Source: Bacillota bacterium
Lineage (GTDB): Bacteria > Bacillota > Desulfotomaculia > Desulfotomaculales > Desulfohalotomaculaceae
Reading direction: 5' to 3'
NCBI GenBank assembly: GCA_009711615.1
Contig: VENI01000005.1
Span: forward strand, 310,001-374,000
Length of the DNA: 64,000 nucleotides
Program-made: the position numbers and the translations under genes
Shown: positions 1 to 9,146 of the stretch, one piece after another
Layout: each line of letters opens with the position of its first letter
Numbering within the stretch: position 1 is the stretch's first letter
Notes under the pieces: model-generated
Seen by the model: the letters and a program-made list of their open reading frames with translations, nothing else
Told to the model about the DNA's origin: nothing
Database searches by the model: none

Positions 1-795
1 CGGTGTTTTAAGTGCCGTATAATTGACATCACATTTTCTCTCTAGGAGCTTAGCAGCATCTTCAGAAGCATACTGACCTAACGCAAGGGTTAATTTTGAA
101 TTACCGGCATCTGCAATGTCTTCTACCTTTGTACCTCCTTTGGGGTACATAACGTATTGACCGGTCATCGGTGTATCTAGAACTCCTGAGGTGTCAGGAA
201 ACATAGTAAAATTAACATTCATCAGGTTTACAATTCTTTTAATCTCCCGCATATCTCCGGGATTGACAAAACCGGGAATAATATTTGCCTGCTCTTTTTT
301 GGTTTCTGTGGTAGCCTTAGCTAAACAATCAACCATTCCTTTTGTCATATTAGAAAACCCGGTTATGTGCGATCCTTGGTAACTAGGGGTGCTGGCATAA
401 ATAACCACCTTATCCTCAGGAACCTCAGCAGAATTAATTGTTGAAGGGAGATCATCACCAATTGTTTCTGACAAACAAGTGGTATGAATCGCCATCACAT
501 CAGGATTATAAATGGAAAACACATTCTTAATAGAAGTTTTTAAATTTGCTCCACCACCAAAAACCGAGGCACCTTCTGTAAAGGAACTTGTTGATGCCAT
601 CACAGGCTCTTTAAAATGCCTGGTTAAATGTGATCGGTGATAGGAACAACAACCCTGAGAACCATGACTGTGAGGCAAACACTTATGAATACCCAGGGCA
701 GCATACATTGCCCCTAGGGGCTGACAGGTTTTTGCTGGATTTATCACGCCACCGCTTTTACGCTCTATAATTTCTTTAGGTGTAGAATCTAACAT
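1..795 (-). CDS. nifK: Nitrogenase MoFe protein beta chain NifK, partial
   Basis: The first 265 codons of NifK are present; the gene runs off the left edge of the window. The translation starts MLDSTPKEIIERKSGGVINP and carries the P-cluster region TCQPLGAMYAALG followed by GSQGCCSYHR, and later TTCLSETIGDD, all typical of NifK. NifK pairs with NifD to form the alpha2beta2 dinitrogenase that holds the P-cluster. The short N-terminus is usual for nitrogenases of strict anaerobes. It starts 2 bp after the nifD stop, so the two are probably translationally coupled. It is the last visible gene of the nifH-I1-I2-D-K operon. Identification is secure; only length and the C-terminus are unknown. Confidence 0.96.
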   Translation of the reverse strand, partial: MLDSTPKEIIERKSGGVINPAKTCQPLGAMYAALGIHKCLPHSHGSQGCCSYHRSHLTRHFKEPVMASTSSFTEGASVFGGGANLKTSIKNVFSIYNPDVMAIHTTCLSETIGDDLPSTINSAEVPEDKVVIYASTPSYQGSHITGFSNMTKGMVDCLAKATTETKKEQANIIPGFVNPGDMREIKRIVNLMNVNFTMFPDTSGVLDTPMTGQYVMYPKGGTKVEDIADAGNSKLTLALGQYASEDAAKLLERKCDVNYTALKTP

Positions 796-797
796 TT

Positions 798-2414
798 TTA
801 TGCCTCTCCTTCCTCTATACTTCCCTCTAGCAACGGTGTTTCTCTCCATGGCGGAATAATGAAGTTCCATGTCGGCGATTCAAAACTCATGCTCAAATCC
901 TTAGCAAAGTTAACCGCACCATTAAACCCGGCATAAGGTCCGCTATAATCGTAATTATGAAGCTGCTTGGAAGGAATACCCATTTTTTGAACTATATATT
1001 TGTCTTTAATACCTGAAGAAAAAATATCTGGATTTAATGCCTTAATAAATTCTTCTGTTTCAAAGTGATTAAGGTCATCAACAACAACTCTGCCATCCTT
1101 CATTTCTGGTATCATACCTTTATAGTTACTTAATGGAATCTGTTCTTTTAGTTTTTCCAAGCGTTCCGGTGAAATTTTAAGACGGAACCTCTTATCATCC
1201 GGCGTCACTTCAAGATCGGGAATATTCCTACTATCTGCATCACCCTTAATTTCGGAAATAATATCTCTTCCCTCATAATCGTCTCGGTGGGCAAATTCAT
1301 ACCCGGCCAACGTTGTTTCAATACCTAAATCCTGATACAGTGCTTGATAGTGATGGCCCCGGGAACCACCGACAAAACAAAATGCGGTTTTACCGGCGCA
1401 AATCTTTTTATATGATTCCAGCTGGGGTTCGATTTTAGCCAATTCACTGGAAATAACTTCTTCAGTTTTGTCAATTAGCTTTTGATCCCCAAAGTAAAGG
1501 GCCATATTTCTCAGAGTGTTAATGGTAGATTGTACTCCGATGAAGTTTACTTTCAGCCAGGGAGTACCGTACTTCTTATCTAACATTTCGGCGATATAGT
1601 TAATTGACCGGTGACACATTACCAAATTCAAGTCTGCTACATGGGCGTTTTTAAGTTCTTCGTAAGAGCCATCACCGCTCATTACCGCCTGTATATGATA
1701 ACCAATCTTTTTCATTATCCGTTCAATTTCCCAGCTGTCACCGCCGATATTATATTCCCCGAGAATATTGATACAGTATTTGCCTTTAGGCCCTTCCTCC
1801 AATTCACCGTCACCAATTATTTGGTCCATCAAACCATTATTAGCAATATGGTGTCCGGCAGATTGGCTTACCCCTTTATAGCCTTCGCAGCTAAAAGCCA
1901 TTATAGTTATGCCGTGTTTTTTTTCAGCTTCCTTAGCCACCGCTTGAATGTCGTCTCCGATAAGCCCTACCGGGCAAGTAGCATTAATGGTAATGGCATT
2001 TGGCTTAAATATACTAACAGTTTCATCAATAACCTTAGACAGTTTCTTCTCTCCGCCGAATACAATATCACTTTCCTGCATATCAGTGGATACACAGTAG
2101 GTAAGGAAGTTTTTGCCAGGCTCCTCTGTCTTGGCTTTGTTTCTGCGGGTTAGCCAACTATAGTAACCACAGCCAATTGGTCCATGGGTTATGTGCACTA
2201 TATCTTTCAAAGGGCCCAACACCACACCCTTGCAGCCGGCATAAGCGCACCCGCGGTTAGTAATGATACCTGGAATTGTTCGGGTGTTGGCTTCAATAAT
2301 TTGCTCTTCTTTAGAATTTGTTATTAAAATATGCTTTTTGCGGTTCCTTTTAACTTTAGCTGGGTATTGATCCAGCATAGCTTCTAAGTTTTTTTCGTCT
2401 AGAGCCACAAACAA
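798..2414 (-). CDS. nifD: Nitrogenase MoFe protein alpha chain NifD
   Basis: This 538-residue alpha subunit of dinitrogenase carries the FeMo-cofactor. Visible ligands are the P-cluster cysteines C56 (RGCAYAGCKG), C82 (HGPIGCGYYSW) and C147 (NATCPVG), the FeMo-co cysteine C267 (LVMCHRS) and the homocitrate-side histidine H487 (QLHNYDYSGPYAGF). Retention of these residues argues for a functional Mo nitrogenase subunit rather than a NifE or NflD paralogue. The protein is longer than the Azotobacter form because of an insertion at about residues 385-450, as in clostridial NifD. It lies 21 bp downstream of nifI2 and 2 bp upstream of nifK in the same operon. Confidence 0.97.
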   Translation of the reverse strand: MFVALDEKNLEAMLDQYPAKVKRNRKKHILITNSKEEQIIEANTRTIPGIITNRGCAYAGCKGVVLGPLKDIVHITHGPIGCGYYSWLTRRNKAKTEEPGKNFLTYCVSTDMQESDIVFGGEKKLSKVIDETVSIFKPNAITINATCPVGLIGDDIQAVAKEAEKKHGITIMAFSCEGYKGVSQSAGHHIANNGLMDQIIGDGELEEGPKGKYCINILGEYNIGGDSWEIERIMKKIGYHIQAVMSGDGSYEELKNAHVADLNLVMCHRSINYIAEMLDKKYGTPWLKVNFIGVQSTINTLRNMALYFGDQKLIDKTEEVISSELAKIEPQLESYKKICAGKTAFCFVGGSRGHHYQALYQDLGIETTLAGYEFAHRDDYEGRDIISEIKGDADSRNIPDLEVTPDDKRFRLKISPERLEKLKEQIPLSNYKGMIPEMKDGRVVVDDLNHFETEEFIKALNPDIFSSGIKDKYIVQKMGIPSKQLHNYDYSGPYAGFNGAVNFAKDLSMSFESPTWNFIIPPWRETPLLEGSIEEGEA

Positions 2415-2435
2415 CCACCTCTCTCTTTTACCTAG

Positions 2436-2816
2436 CTAAATTGCCATTTCTCCTTTTTCACCAGTTCTTACCCTTGCCGCATCTTCGATTGGCATAATAA
2501 ATATCTTGCCATCTCCTTTATGGCCTTCTTTATTAACTTTAATGATAGTATCTACAACTTTTTTAACATCAGCATCTTGTACCAGGATGGTCAATAAACG
2601 CTTGGGTATAAACCTAGTCCCCTTGGACAAACTGTCAGCCACTACTTCGGCAATTTCTTCTTTCGCGCCCATTTGATCTAATACCCCAAGATCCACATGT
2701 ACCTTACCTCTACCCATTACTTTCATGGCGTGCATTCCGCAAATGCCGTTGTCTGCAAGGGCTTTTTTGGTAACATTCACCTTATTCATACGGATAATCG
2801 CAACGATTTCCTTCAT
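2436..2816 (-). CDS. nifI2: NifI2, PII-like nitrogenase switch protein
   Basis: This is a 126-residue GlnB/PII-family protein located between nifH and nifD, the diagnostic place for NifI2. The PII core (KEIVAIIRMNKVNVTKKAL) is followed by a long T-loop region with GMHAMKVMGRGK, and the C-terminal PII signature is GDGKIFIMPIEDAARVRTGEKG. In archaea and anaerobic bacteria NifI1 and NifI2 form a complex that binds dinitrogenase and shuts it off when nitrogen is plentiful, with relief by 2-oxoglutarate. That mechanism is family knowledge, not visible here. It starts 12 bp downstream of nifI1. Confidence 0.95.
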   Translation of the reverse strand: MKEIVAIIRMNKVNVTKKALADNGICGMHAMKVMGRGKVHVDLGVLDQMGAKEEIAEVVADSLSKGTRFIPKRLLTILVQDADVKKVVDTIIKVNKEGHKGDGKIFIMPIEDAARVRTGEKGEMAI

Positions 2817-2828
2817 ACTAATCCCCCC

Positions 2829-3164
2829 CTACAGACCTTTCTCGCCACTGCTGATAGTATAGGCCTCTTCTACCTGACTAACGAATATTTTACCGTCACC
2901 AAAAGCACCCTTCTCCCCGGTTTTACCAATCCGTGATATTATACTAATGACATCATCCTTATCTCCATCATTCACCACTAACATCAGCATTTCTTTAGGT
3001 ATTTCATCATAGAGCACTTCACCTACCCTAACACCTCTCTGCTTACCACGGCCAACAACATCAATTTTAGTCACTGCAGGAAATCCCGCATTATTTAATT
3101 CTGCTAAGATTTCATTAGTTTTTTCCGGTCTTACAACCGCTCTAACCATTAACAAATCATTCAC
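2829..3164 (-). CDS. nifI1: NifI1, PII-like nitrogenase switch protein
   Basis: This 111-residue PII-family protein lies directly downstream of nifH. It contains the N-terminal PII strand (LLMVRAVVRPEKTNEILAEL), the GRGKQRGVRVG T-loop region and the conserved end GDGKIFVSQVEEAYTISSGE. The shorter length compared with NifI2 and its place as first of the pair identify it as NifI1. It is expected to act with NifI2 on NifDK to inhibit nitrogenase after an ammonium shift. The 85-bp gap to nifH is larger than the other gaps in the operon and holds no clear terminator, so co-transcription is likely. Confidence 0.94.
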   Translation of the reverse strand: MNDLLMVRAVVRPEKTNEILAELNNAGFPAVTKIDVVGRGKQRGVRVGEVLYDEIPKEMLMLVVNDGDKDDVISIISRIGKTGEKGAFGDGKIFVSQVEEAYTISSGEKGL

Positions 3165-3249
3165 TCCTTAAAAATTATTTAATGTACCGTTTACTGCTTC
3201 TCTTATCCGATCTAATTCCTAACTACTAACCAACTAACCCCCCTACCAA

Positions 3250-4080
<831 letters not shown>

Positions 4081-4090
4081 CTATTTTTAT

Positions 4091-4152
4091 TAAAGAAAGC
4101 CACTAAACCGCATTGGTTTAGTGGCCTCATTGCTTAAGACACTGCATTGTGT
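4091..4152 (-). promoter_or_regulatory. nif leader unit 3: dual-hexaloop antiterminator plus terminator hairpin
   Basis: Reading the minus strand, hairpin P1 (4139-4152) has stem ACAC/GTGT and hexaloop AATGCA. Hairpin P2 (4124-4133) has hexaloop AATGAG on a short GC/GC stem. The 3' side of P2 overlaps the 5' arm of an 11-bp terminator-like hairpin (4099-4125, loop 4110-4114) followed by TTTCTTT. Both loops have A at position 1 and G at position 4, the ANTAR recognition signature. This is the weakest unit because the P2 stem is only 2 bp and the T tract is poor. It ends just before the nifH ribosome site. Confidence 0.7.
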
Positions 4153-4154
4153 GT

Positions 4155-4231
4155 AAAAAAGAAAAGGCCATTGAACTTTCTTTAAAAAGAAGTTCAATGG
4201 CCTCAATGCCAATATAAACAACATTGTCTAT
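4155..4231 (-). promoter_or_regulatory. nif leader unit 2: dual-hexaloop antiterminator plus terminator
   Basis: On the minus strand P1 (4214-4231) has stem ATAGAC/GTTTAT (one G-U) closing hexaloop AATGTT. Two bases later P2 (4198-4211) has stem TGGC/GCCA closing hexaloop ATTGAG. Both loops have A1 and G4. P2 overlaps by 5 bases the left arm of a strong 13-bp hairpin (4166-4202) followed by TTTTCTTTTTT, a canonical intrinsic terminator. The two structures are mutually exclusive, which is the layout of ANTAR-controlled antitermination (NasR, EutV). Confidence 0.87.
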
Positions 4232-4245
4232 GGGAATAGAACGTT

Positions 4246-4312
4246 AAATAAGTAAACGCCGGCAAATAATCTGCCGGCGTCTCTGCCTCTATGGGTGATA
4301 CATCAATGTATC
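4246..4312 (-). promoter_or_regulatory. nif leader unit 1: dual-hexaloop antiterminator plus terminator
   Basis: On the minus strand P1 (4297-4312) has stem GATAC/GTATC closing hexaloop ATTGAT. After 9 bases P2 (4276-4287) has stem GGC/GCC closing hexaloop AGAGAC. Both loops have A1 and G4. The 3' arm of P2 overlaps the 5' arm of a GC-rich 8-bp hairpin (CGCCGGCA/TGCCGGCG, 4257-4279) followed by TTTACTTATTT. P1 begins about 10 bases after the predicted transcription start, so this is the first checkpoint of the nif transcript. Confidence 0.85.
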
Positions 4313-4328
4313 TATTGAGATTAAAGTT

Positions 4329-4357
4329 ATTATAGCAGTAGCTAAAAGATAATTCAA
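4329..4357 (-). promoter_or_regulatory. Sigma-A type promoter for the nif operon
   Basis: On the minus strand TTGAAT (4352-4357) is separated by exactly 17 bases from a perfect TATAAT (4329-4334). The predicted start is near 4322, giving a leader of about 250 nt before nifH. There is no sigma-54 GG/GC promoter in this region, so control must come from the leader or from an undetected repressor. Confidence 0.8.
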
Positions 4358-4412
4358 TAGCTCTAAGTTATGTATACAATATTTCTCGCTTTCTCTCTTA
4401 CATCCTATATTT

Positions 4413-4949
4413 TCATCTTTTCCTCTCCATTTCATCTATGTGTGCTGCAATAAAATCAATTCCAAGTTTTTTAACATACTGTCTTTGAATTTCCAACGTT
4501 TCATCTATTACCCATAACGGTGCCTTTACTAATTTCAAAGCCAACAATTGATTTTCAAAGGCTATTCTTTCACGCTTAGCAGGGTTGGCTTGATAAATAA
4601 ATTTGTATCGCTCATCAATGGCATGTATTGCTTCGTGGGTTAAAACGCCAGCCAGGTATTGCGGTGTAAATCTTTGTTGATCATTATATAACTTATTAGT
4701 TAACAGCACTTTGCCATTACCCAACATAAGTGCAAACACTTCTATTCCTTCCTTATGAGTATCTTTAGTGGCATTAATTAGCTTGATATTCTGGCAAATC
4801 ATTACATAGTGGGGTGGATCATGCTTCTCTAGTATATCTAAAGCTTCATCAACTATCCTCTTAATTAAATGACTACCCTTTATACTAGGCCTTCTCAGCA
4901 TAAAACAACCCCTGGTTATATATATGACTGGGGTACTATTTAATACCAT
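4413..4949 (-). CDS. M76/ATP23-like zinc metallopeptidase-type protein
   Basis: The protein has a zinc-peptidase motif HEAIH inside LAGVLTHEAIHAIDERYK, which resembles the LTHEL(I/V)HAYD signature of the M76 (ATP23/Ku70-binding) family. The rest is soluble with no signal peptide or membrane segment, so it should be cytoplasmic. Bacterial members have no well-established role. Two starts are possible: the long one, or Met17 (4901, MLRRPSIKGS); neither has a strong ribosome site. It lies upstream of nifH in the same direction but the nif promoter separates them. Substrate and function are unknown. Confidence 0.6.
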   Translation of the reverse strand: MVLNSTPVIYITRGCFMLRRPSIKGSHLIKRIVDEALDILEKHDPPHYVMICQNIKLINATKDTHKEGIEVFALMLGNGKVLLTNKLYNDQQRFTPQYLAGVLTHEAIHAIDERYKFIYQANPAKRERIAFENQLLALKLVKAPLWVIDETLEIQRQYVKKLGIDFIAAHIDEMERKR

Positions 4950-4974
4950 TTCATTATTTCCCTTGGGTTAAGTA

Positions 4975-6375
4975 TTATTTACGCCTGTTATCTTCTTTGG
5001 CAGTGTCATCCAAAACTATATCCATGGCCAGTTTTTGCGAATAGTTTTCATAGGTGTTCCCACCTTTTTCTTTAGCTGTATACATAGCAACATCAGCTTT
5101 TTTAAATAATGTGTCTGAATTTTCTCCATCATTACAATAAAAGGTAATACCTATGCTAGTAGTGATATGAAACTCATGGCCACCAAAAGTAAACGGCTGC
5201 TTTAGTGTATTTAAAATTCTTTTAGCAACTATTTCTGCATCACTAGCTTGCTCAATATCTGGTAACAACAATAAAAATTCGTCCCCACCCATACGAGCTA
5301 TGGTATCTCCCTCACGTAGGCAGCTGGCCAATCTTTTGGCCACACTTTTAAGTATTTGGTCACCGACATCATGGCCTAAGGTATCATTTATAACTTTAAA
5401 TTTATCTAAGTCAAGAAACATTACGCTTAACATACTCTTATTGCGCTTTGCCTTTGCTATTTCTTTGTTAAGGCATTCTTTAAAAAATTTTCGATTGGGT
5501 ACGTTGGTTAGAGGGTCATGATATGCCGCATGCATTATTTCTTCTTCTCTTTTTTTTCTTTCGGTAATATCATTAAAATATACTATTAGACTTTGTTGGC
5601 TTGGATAAGTTCGAACTTCATACCATATGTTAAATTCACGGAAATACTCTTCAAATCTAACATGATTTTTTTGTTCTAAAGCTTGTTTAAGCTTTTTATA
5701 TACTTTTAAACTAAAGTTATCAGGAAAAGCCTCCCATACACTTTTACCCACAAGTTTTTCTCCCGATTTCATAAATATACGCTCCGCCTCAGGATTTAAA
5801 TATGTAATTAACCAGTTATTATCTACACAACAAATAGCTTCCTTAATGTTGTTCAGCAAACTGTTAATCTGCTCAAATAAAACTAATCTTTTCTCTAAGA
5901 CTTCTTGGCTCTTCTTATTATCAGTTATATCTCTAGAGATAATTAATGCTTTTAACTCACCCGTCTGAGACTGGTACAATTTAACAGCACTTTCAAACCA
6001 TAACCAATGGTCTTTTTTATGTTTTAATCTATGGATAAATTTATTGGAATTTAGTTTTTTTATTAATTCCTTACCTACTCTTATAACATTGGGAATATCT
6101 TCCGGGTGTATGATATCAAATATTCTTTTATTTATTAGATCGTCAGGTTTATAACCTAGAATAACTTGGTGATTAGGACTGACATCTATGTAGCGACACT
6201 CCATGGAGATTTTATATATTAAATCGAAATTATTTTCTACTATAGTGATTTTTACTTCTTCACATTCTGATTCACTAGGTAGCTTATTGGAATCATGTTT
6301 TAGTTCTTCCACTAGTTGCTTTATTTCTAATAAAAACTGGGTTATAAAAATTTTGTTATTAACCTGTTCCTTCAC
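4975..6375 (-). CDS. PAS-PAS-GGDEF diguanylate cyclase
   Basis: Two PAS domains (about residues 45-155 and 170-275, the second ending in a PAC-like YFNDITERKKREEE linker) are followed by a GGDEF domain with an intact active site (RMGGDEFLLLLPD). An inhibitory I-site RxxD (REGD) sits five residues before it. The product should make cyclic di-GMP in response to a PAS ligand; no membrane segment is visible. I prefer the GTG start at 6375 because GGGGG lies 8 bases before it, while the longer frame starts inside that site. It is a paralogue of the GGDEF-EAL protein at 36.0-38.7 kb, sharing the N-terminal architecture. Confidence 0.88.
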   Translation of the reverse strand: MKEQVNNKIFITQFLLEIKQLVEELKHDSNKLPSESECEEVKITIVENNFDLIYKISMECRYIDVSPNHQVILGYKPDDLINKRIFDIIHPEDIPNVIRVGKELIKKLNSNKFIHRLKHKKDHWLWFESAVKLYQSQTGELKALIISRDITDNKKSQEVLEKRLVLFEQINSLLNNIKEAICCVDNNWLITYLNPEAERIFMKSGEKLVGKSVWEAFPDNFSLKVYKKLKQALEQKNHVRFEEYFREFNIWYEVRTYPSQQSLIVYFNDITERKKREEEIMHAAYHDPLTNVPNRKFFKECLNKEIAKAKRNKSMLSVMFLDLDKFKVINDTLGHDVGDQILKSVAKRLASCLREGDTIARMGGDEFLLLLPDIEQASDAEIVAKRILNTLKQPFTFGGHEFHITTSIGITFYCNDGENSDTLFKKADVAMYTAKEKGGNTYENYSQKLAMDIVLDDTAKEDNRRK

Positions 6376-6402
6376 CTTTATAACCCCCAAATTAAATTAG
6401 CT

Positions 6403-6416
6403 CACTAATATTAGTG
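6403..6416. promoter_or_regulatory. 14-bp perfect palindrome between the GGDEF and MFS genes
   Basis: CACTAATATTAGTG is a perfect palindrome in the divergent intergenic region, 28 bases upstream of the GGDEF start. It could be an operator for a dimeric regulator, but it is AT-rich and no partner is known. Confidence 0.35.
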
Positions 6417-6600
6417 GAGTTACATGATCGGTAAGTTTTAGTAATGTTGTGTAAAATTTTTACATTGTTTCCATGTTCTATTGTATGAGAATCAGTATAA
6501 AAACTCAATGAATTTATAACTCTAATATCCACTATTAATGTCGTTTGGCTAAATATGTTATTATAAATATGTTTTATTATTACAATGGAGGTTTTAAATT

Positions 6601-7794
6601 TTGTCTACCGAAAAAGCAATCAATACAACATCTACCATGCGCACTAAGGTTCTACTGCTTCTTTCCACTGGGCATTTGGTAACTGACTTGGCGGCAGGGG
6701 CATTGCCAGTGCTGCTTCCTGTTATACAGGCAGCTCTAAATCTATCTTACGGGGCAGCTGGAGTGGTGTCATTAATTTTTAATATTAGTTCATCGGTACT
6801 GCAGCCGCTGTTGGGACTTTGGAGTGATAAAATTAAAGCTCGCTGGCTTTTACCCACTGGCAGTATTCTTTCTATGATTGGGTTAGCTTTAGCAGGAATT
6901 GTTTCTAACTACTGGTTATTGTTAGCGGTGGTGTTTTTAAGTGGAATCGGATCTGCTTCCTACCATCCCGAGGCGTCCAAAGTGAGCCGGCTGGCCAGTG
7001 GCCACCGTCGGACAACCGGCATGTCACTGTTTATAGTTGGAGGAGCACTGGGAGCAGCCATTGGTTCGGTTGTGATGGCCCAGCTTTTAATGAAGTTTGA
7101 CCGCTTTGCCAGTATCTATTTCTTAGTCCCAGGCATCATTATGGTAATGCTGTTCTTTATCTACAATAAAAAACTTCCCGATGAACCCGGTGGTGTAATA
7201 ACCGGTGATATAAATACCAATGTTAAAATACCCAGAAATGTAATGGTATCATTAACAGTTTTAGTAGTACTAATAATCATCCGCTCCTGGATTCAATCCG
7301 GTCTTTTATATTTCATGCCGTTATATTGGGTTAATCACCTTGGCAAAAACCCTGATTATGTCAGTTCATTGGTGGTATCATTCATGTTGGCCGGTGCTAT
7401 AGGCACCCTTGTGGGGGGCCCGCTGGCTGACCGCTTTGGTAGAAAAAACAGCTTGGTAACTTCCACCGCTTTATTAGTCCCACTACTACTACTGTTAAAG
7501 TTCAGCACCGGAGCATGGCCGATGATTATTCTTTTCATCACCGGAATGGTAATTGTTTCAACAATGGCCACCACAGTGGTGATGGGCCAGGAAATGCTGC
7601 CCCACAGAATTGGTGTAGCCTCCGGGCTAATGACCGGTTTTGCCATTGGTATGGGTGGTGTGGGTGTTACCGTTTTAGGGACTATCGCTGACCATTATGG
7701 TGTCGACAGCGCCCTTTGGATCCTCACTTTAATGCCTTTGGCAGCCTTTGCACTGAGTTTATTTTTACCGAAGGATAGTGTACAACAAGAATAG
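6601..7794 (+). CDS. MFS transporter, fosmidomycin-resistance (Fsr)-like
   Basis: This 397-residue major facilitator has about 12 hydrophobic segments. The start (LLLLSTGHLVTDLAAGALPVLLPV) and the loop GLWSDKIKARWLLPTGS match the Fsr branch of drug efflux transporters, and the second half repeats the MFS loop motif as GGPLADRFGRKNSL. It should export a small molecule at the inner membrane using proton motive force; the substrate is unknown. The start is TTG, chosen because GGAGG lies 8 bases upstream and no ATG fits. It is monocistronic and ends at a strong bidirectional terminator. Confidence 0.85.
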   Translation: MSTEKAINTTSTMRTKVLLLLSTGHLVTDLAAGALPVLLPVIQAALNLSYGAAGVVSLIFNISSSVLQPLLGLWSDKIKARWLLPTGSILSMIGLALAGIVSNYWLLLAVVFLSGIGSASYHPEASKVSRLASGHRRTTGMSLFIVGGALGAAIGSVVMAQLLMKFDRFASIYFLVPGIIMVMLFFIYNKKLPDEPGGVITGDINTNVKIPRNVMVSLTVLVVLIIIRSWIQSGLLYFMPLYWVNHLGKNPDYVSSLVVSFMLAGAIGTLVGGPLADRFGRKNSLVTSTALLVPLLLLLKFSTGAWPMIILFITGMVIVSTMATTVVMGQEMLPHRIGVASGLMTGFAIGMGGVGVTVLGTIADHYGVDSALWILTLMPLAAFALSLFLPKDSVQQE

Positions 7795-7805
7795 GTGCTT
7801 AATAG

Positions 7806-7848
7806 AAAAACACCGCTTTTAGGCCAGTGGCTTAAAAGCGGTGTTTTA
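7806..7848. terminator. Bidirectional terminator between MFS and EamA genes
   Basis: An inverted repeat AACACCGCTTTTA / TAAAAGCGGTGTT with a short loop is flanked by A-rich and T-rich runs. It lies between two convergent genes and can serve both. Confidence 0.85.
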
Positions 7849-7860
7849 AAATAATCAACC

Positions 7861-8814
7861 CTAATTATCTTTCAGTTCAGATTTTCTTGTCTTTAATAAT
7901 CTTGGATTTGAAACTATTAATACACCGCTAATTATTAATACCCCCCCAATCAATTGTACCAATGTATAAATCTCACCAATAAATACTGCAAAAACCCCCG
8001 AAAAGAGTACTACTAAGTATAGATAATTGGAAGCCCTGCTTGGTCCTATTGCTATTACCCCTTCATTCCAGCACACAAAAGAAACTAGTGAAGGAAATAT
8101 CGCAATAAAGAGAATTCTCATCCACATACTTATCGATATTTGAGAATAATCAAAGGAAGTTGTTACCATCTCCCGGTACAAAAATGGCATTAACACTATC
8201 AAACCCAACAGTAGTGTAGTTAAAAAAGTAGCTTTCCTGGGTAATGGTCCTCCCCATCTTTTCATTGACATTGAATATATTGCCCACATTAAAACTGCCA
8301 AAATGACAAACAAGTCTCCCTTGTTAAACTTCAGGTTTAGTAGCGCACCCAACTGACCTTGTGAAGTCACCCATAATACTCCGAAAAATGATATCAAAAC
8401 TCCCAAATACTGTAGCTTTATCAATCTTTCTTTCAGAAAAACAGCAGATAGGACTACAATTAATAAAGGCGCAGTGGCGTTAACTAATGATGCATTAATT
8501 GATGTTGTTGTTTGTAACGCCACATATAACAAGGAATTAAAACCCGCTATTCCGGTAATGGCAAATATCACCAAAGGCTTCCAGTTTTCCATTAATATAT
8601 CCTTGCTGGCCTTAAACTCTTTCCAGGCAAAGGGTAAAAACAATATAAAACCTATCCCCAAACGCATAGTTGATAAATGAAATGGAGGTAGAGTTTGTAC
8701 TAGACTTCTACCGACGACAAAGTTTCCTCCCCAAAAGAGGGTGGCAATAATCAATAGAATATAAGGTTTGTTTCGAAGGAATTCCAAAACAATATTTACT
8801 TTTGAATATAACAT
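7861..8814 (-). CDS. EamA/DMT-family transporter
   Basis: The 317-residue protein has about ten hydrophobic helices in two EamA repeats. The first repeat starts IIATLFWGGNFVVGRSLV and the second LAVLMWAIYSMSMKRWG, both typical of the drug/metabolite transporter superfamily. It is an inner-membrane permease, probably an exporter of amino acids or metabolites; the substrate cannot be told. A charged C-terminus (RLLKTRKSELKDN) faces the cytoplasm. It is convergent with the MFS gene and shares its terminator. The ribosome site is weak (GTGAGC). Confidence 0.85.
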   Translation of the reverse strand: MLYSKVNIVLEFLRNKPYILLIIATLFWGGNFVVGRSLVQTLPPFHLSTMRLGIGFILFLPFAWKEFKASKDILMENWKPLVIFAITGIAGFNSLLYVALQTTTSINASLVNATAPLLIVVLSAVFLKERLIKLQYLGVLISFFGVLWVTSQGQLGALLNLKFNKGDLFVILAVLMWAIYSMSMKRWGGPLPRKATFLTTLLLGLIVLMPFLYREMVTTSFDYSQISISMWMRILFIAIFPSLVSFVCWNEGVIAIGPSRASNYLYLVVLFSGVFAVFIGEIYTLVQLIGGVLIISGVLIVSNPRLLKTRKSELKDN

Positions 8815-9073
8815 GTTAGCTCACACTCTTAACGTATTTTAGATTATTTGAATCAAGACGTTGCTACTAGTTATTATGGCCAAATCAGTATGGCCTGTCA
8901 ATAAAAACACCGCGAGACGCTTCTAACATATATTAAACGCCCTTGGCAGGCATCTTCTTGTTGGCAGAATTTAATCATTGAAGATTACTTCATAAGGTAT
9001 ATAATTAAACACGTGAAATATTAAGCTTATAAAATGTTTCATTGAAGAAAGATTGGCTGTTAAGGAGGTTAAC

Positions 9074-9115
9074 ATGAACAACATAGATTTGGAAATTTGT
9101 ACACTAAGACTGTAA
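9074..9115 (+). CDS. 13-residue leader peptide upstream of a MATE efflux gene
   Basis: An ATG with an excellent ribosome site (AAGGAGG, 5 bases upstream) opens a 13-codon ORF, MNNIDLEICTLRL. It is followed by a 16-bp hairpin and, 156 bases on, the MATE gene. The strong site in front of such a short frame, and its place before a drug-efflux gene, suggest a translated leader that senses ribosome stalling, as for erm and other resistance genes. The coding call rests on the ribosome site and context only. Confidence 0.55.
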   Translation: MNNIDLEICTLRL

Positions 9116-9146
9116 TCTTATATTAACACCATCAATGGGCATAATT

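Noticed and set aside
1611-2153. 180-codon frame antisense to nifD
   Set aside because: It lies wholly inside a strongly conserved gene, has no ribosome site and no family resemblance.
4091-4312. T-box or metabolite riboswitch in the nif leader
   Set aside because: There is no T-box bulge, specifier stem or known aptamer core; the repeated paired hexaloops fit ANTAR targets better.
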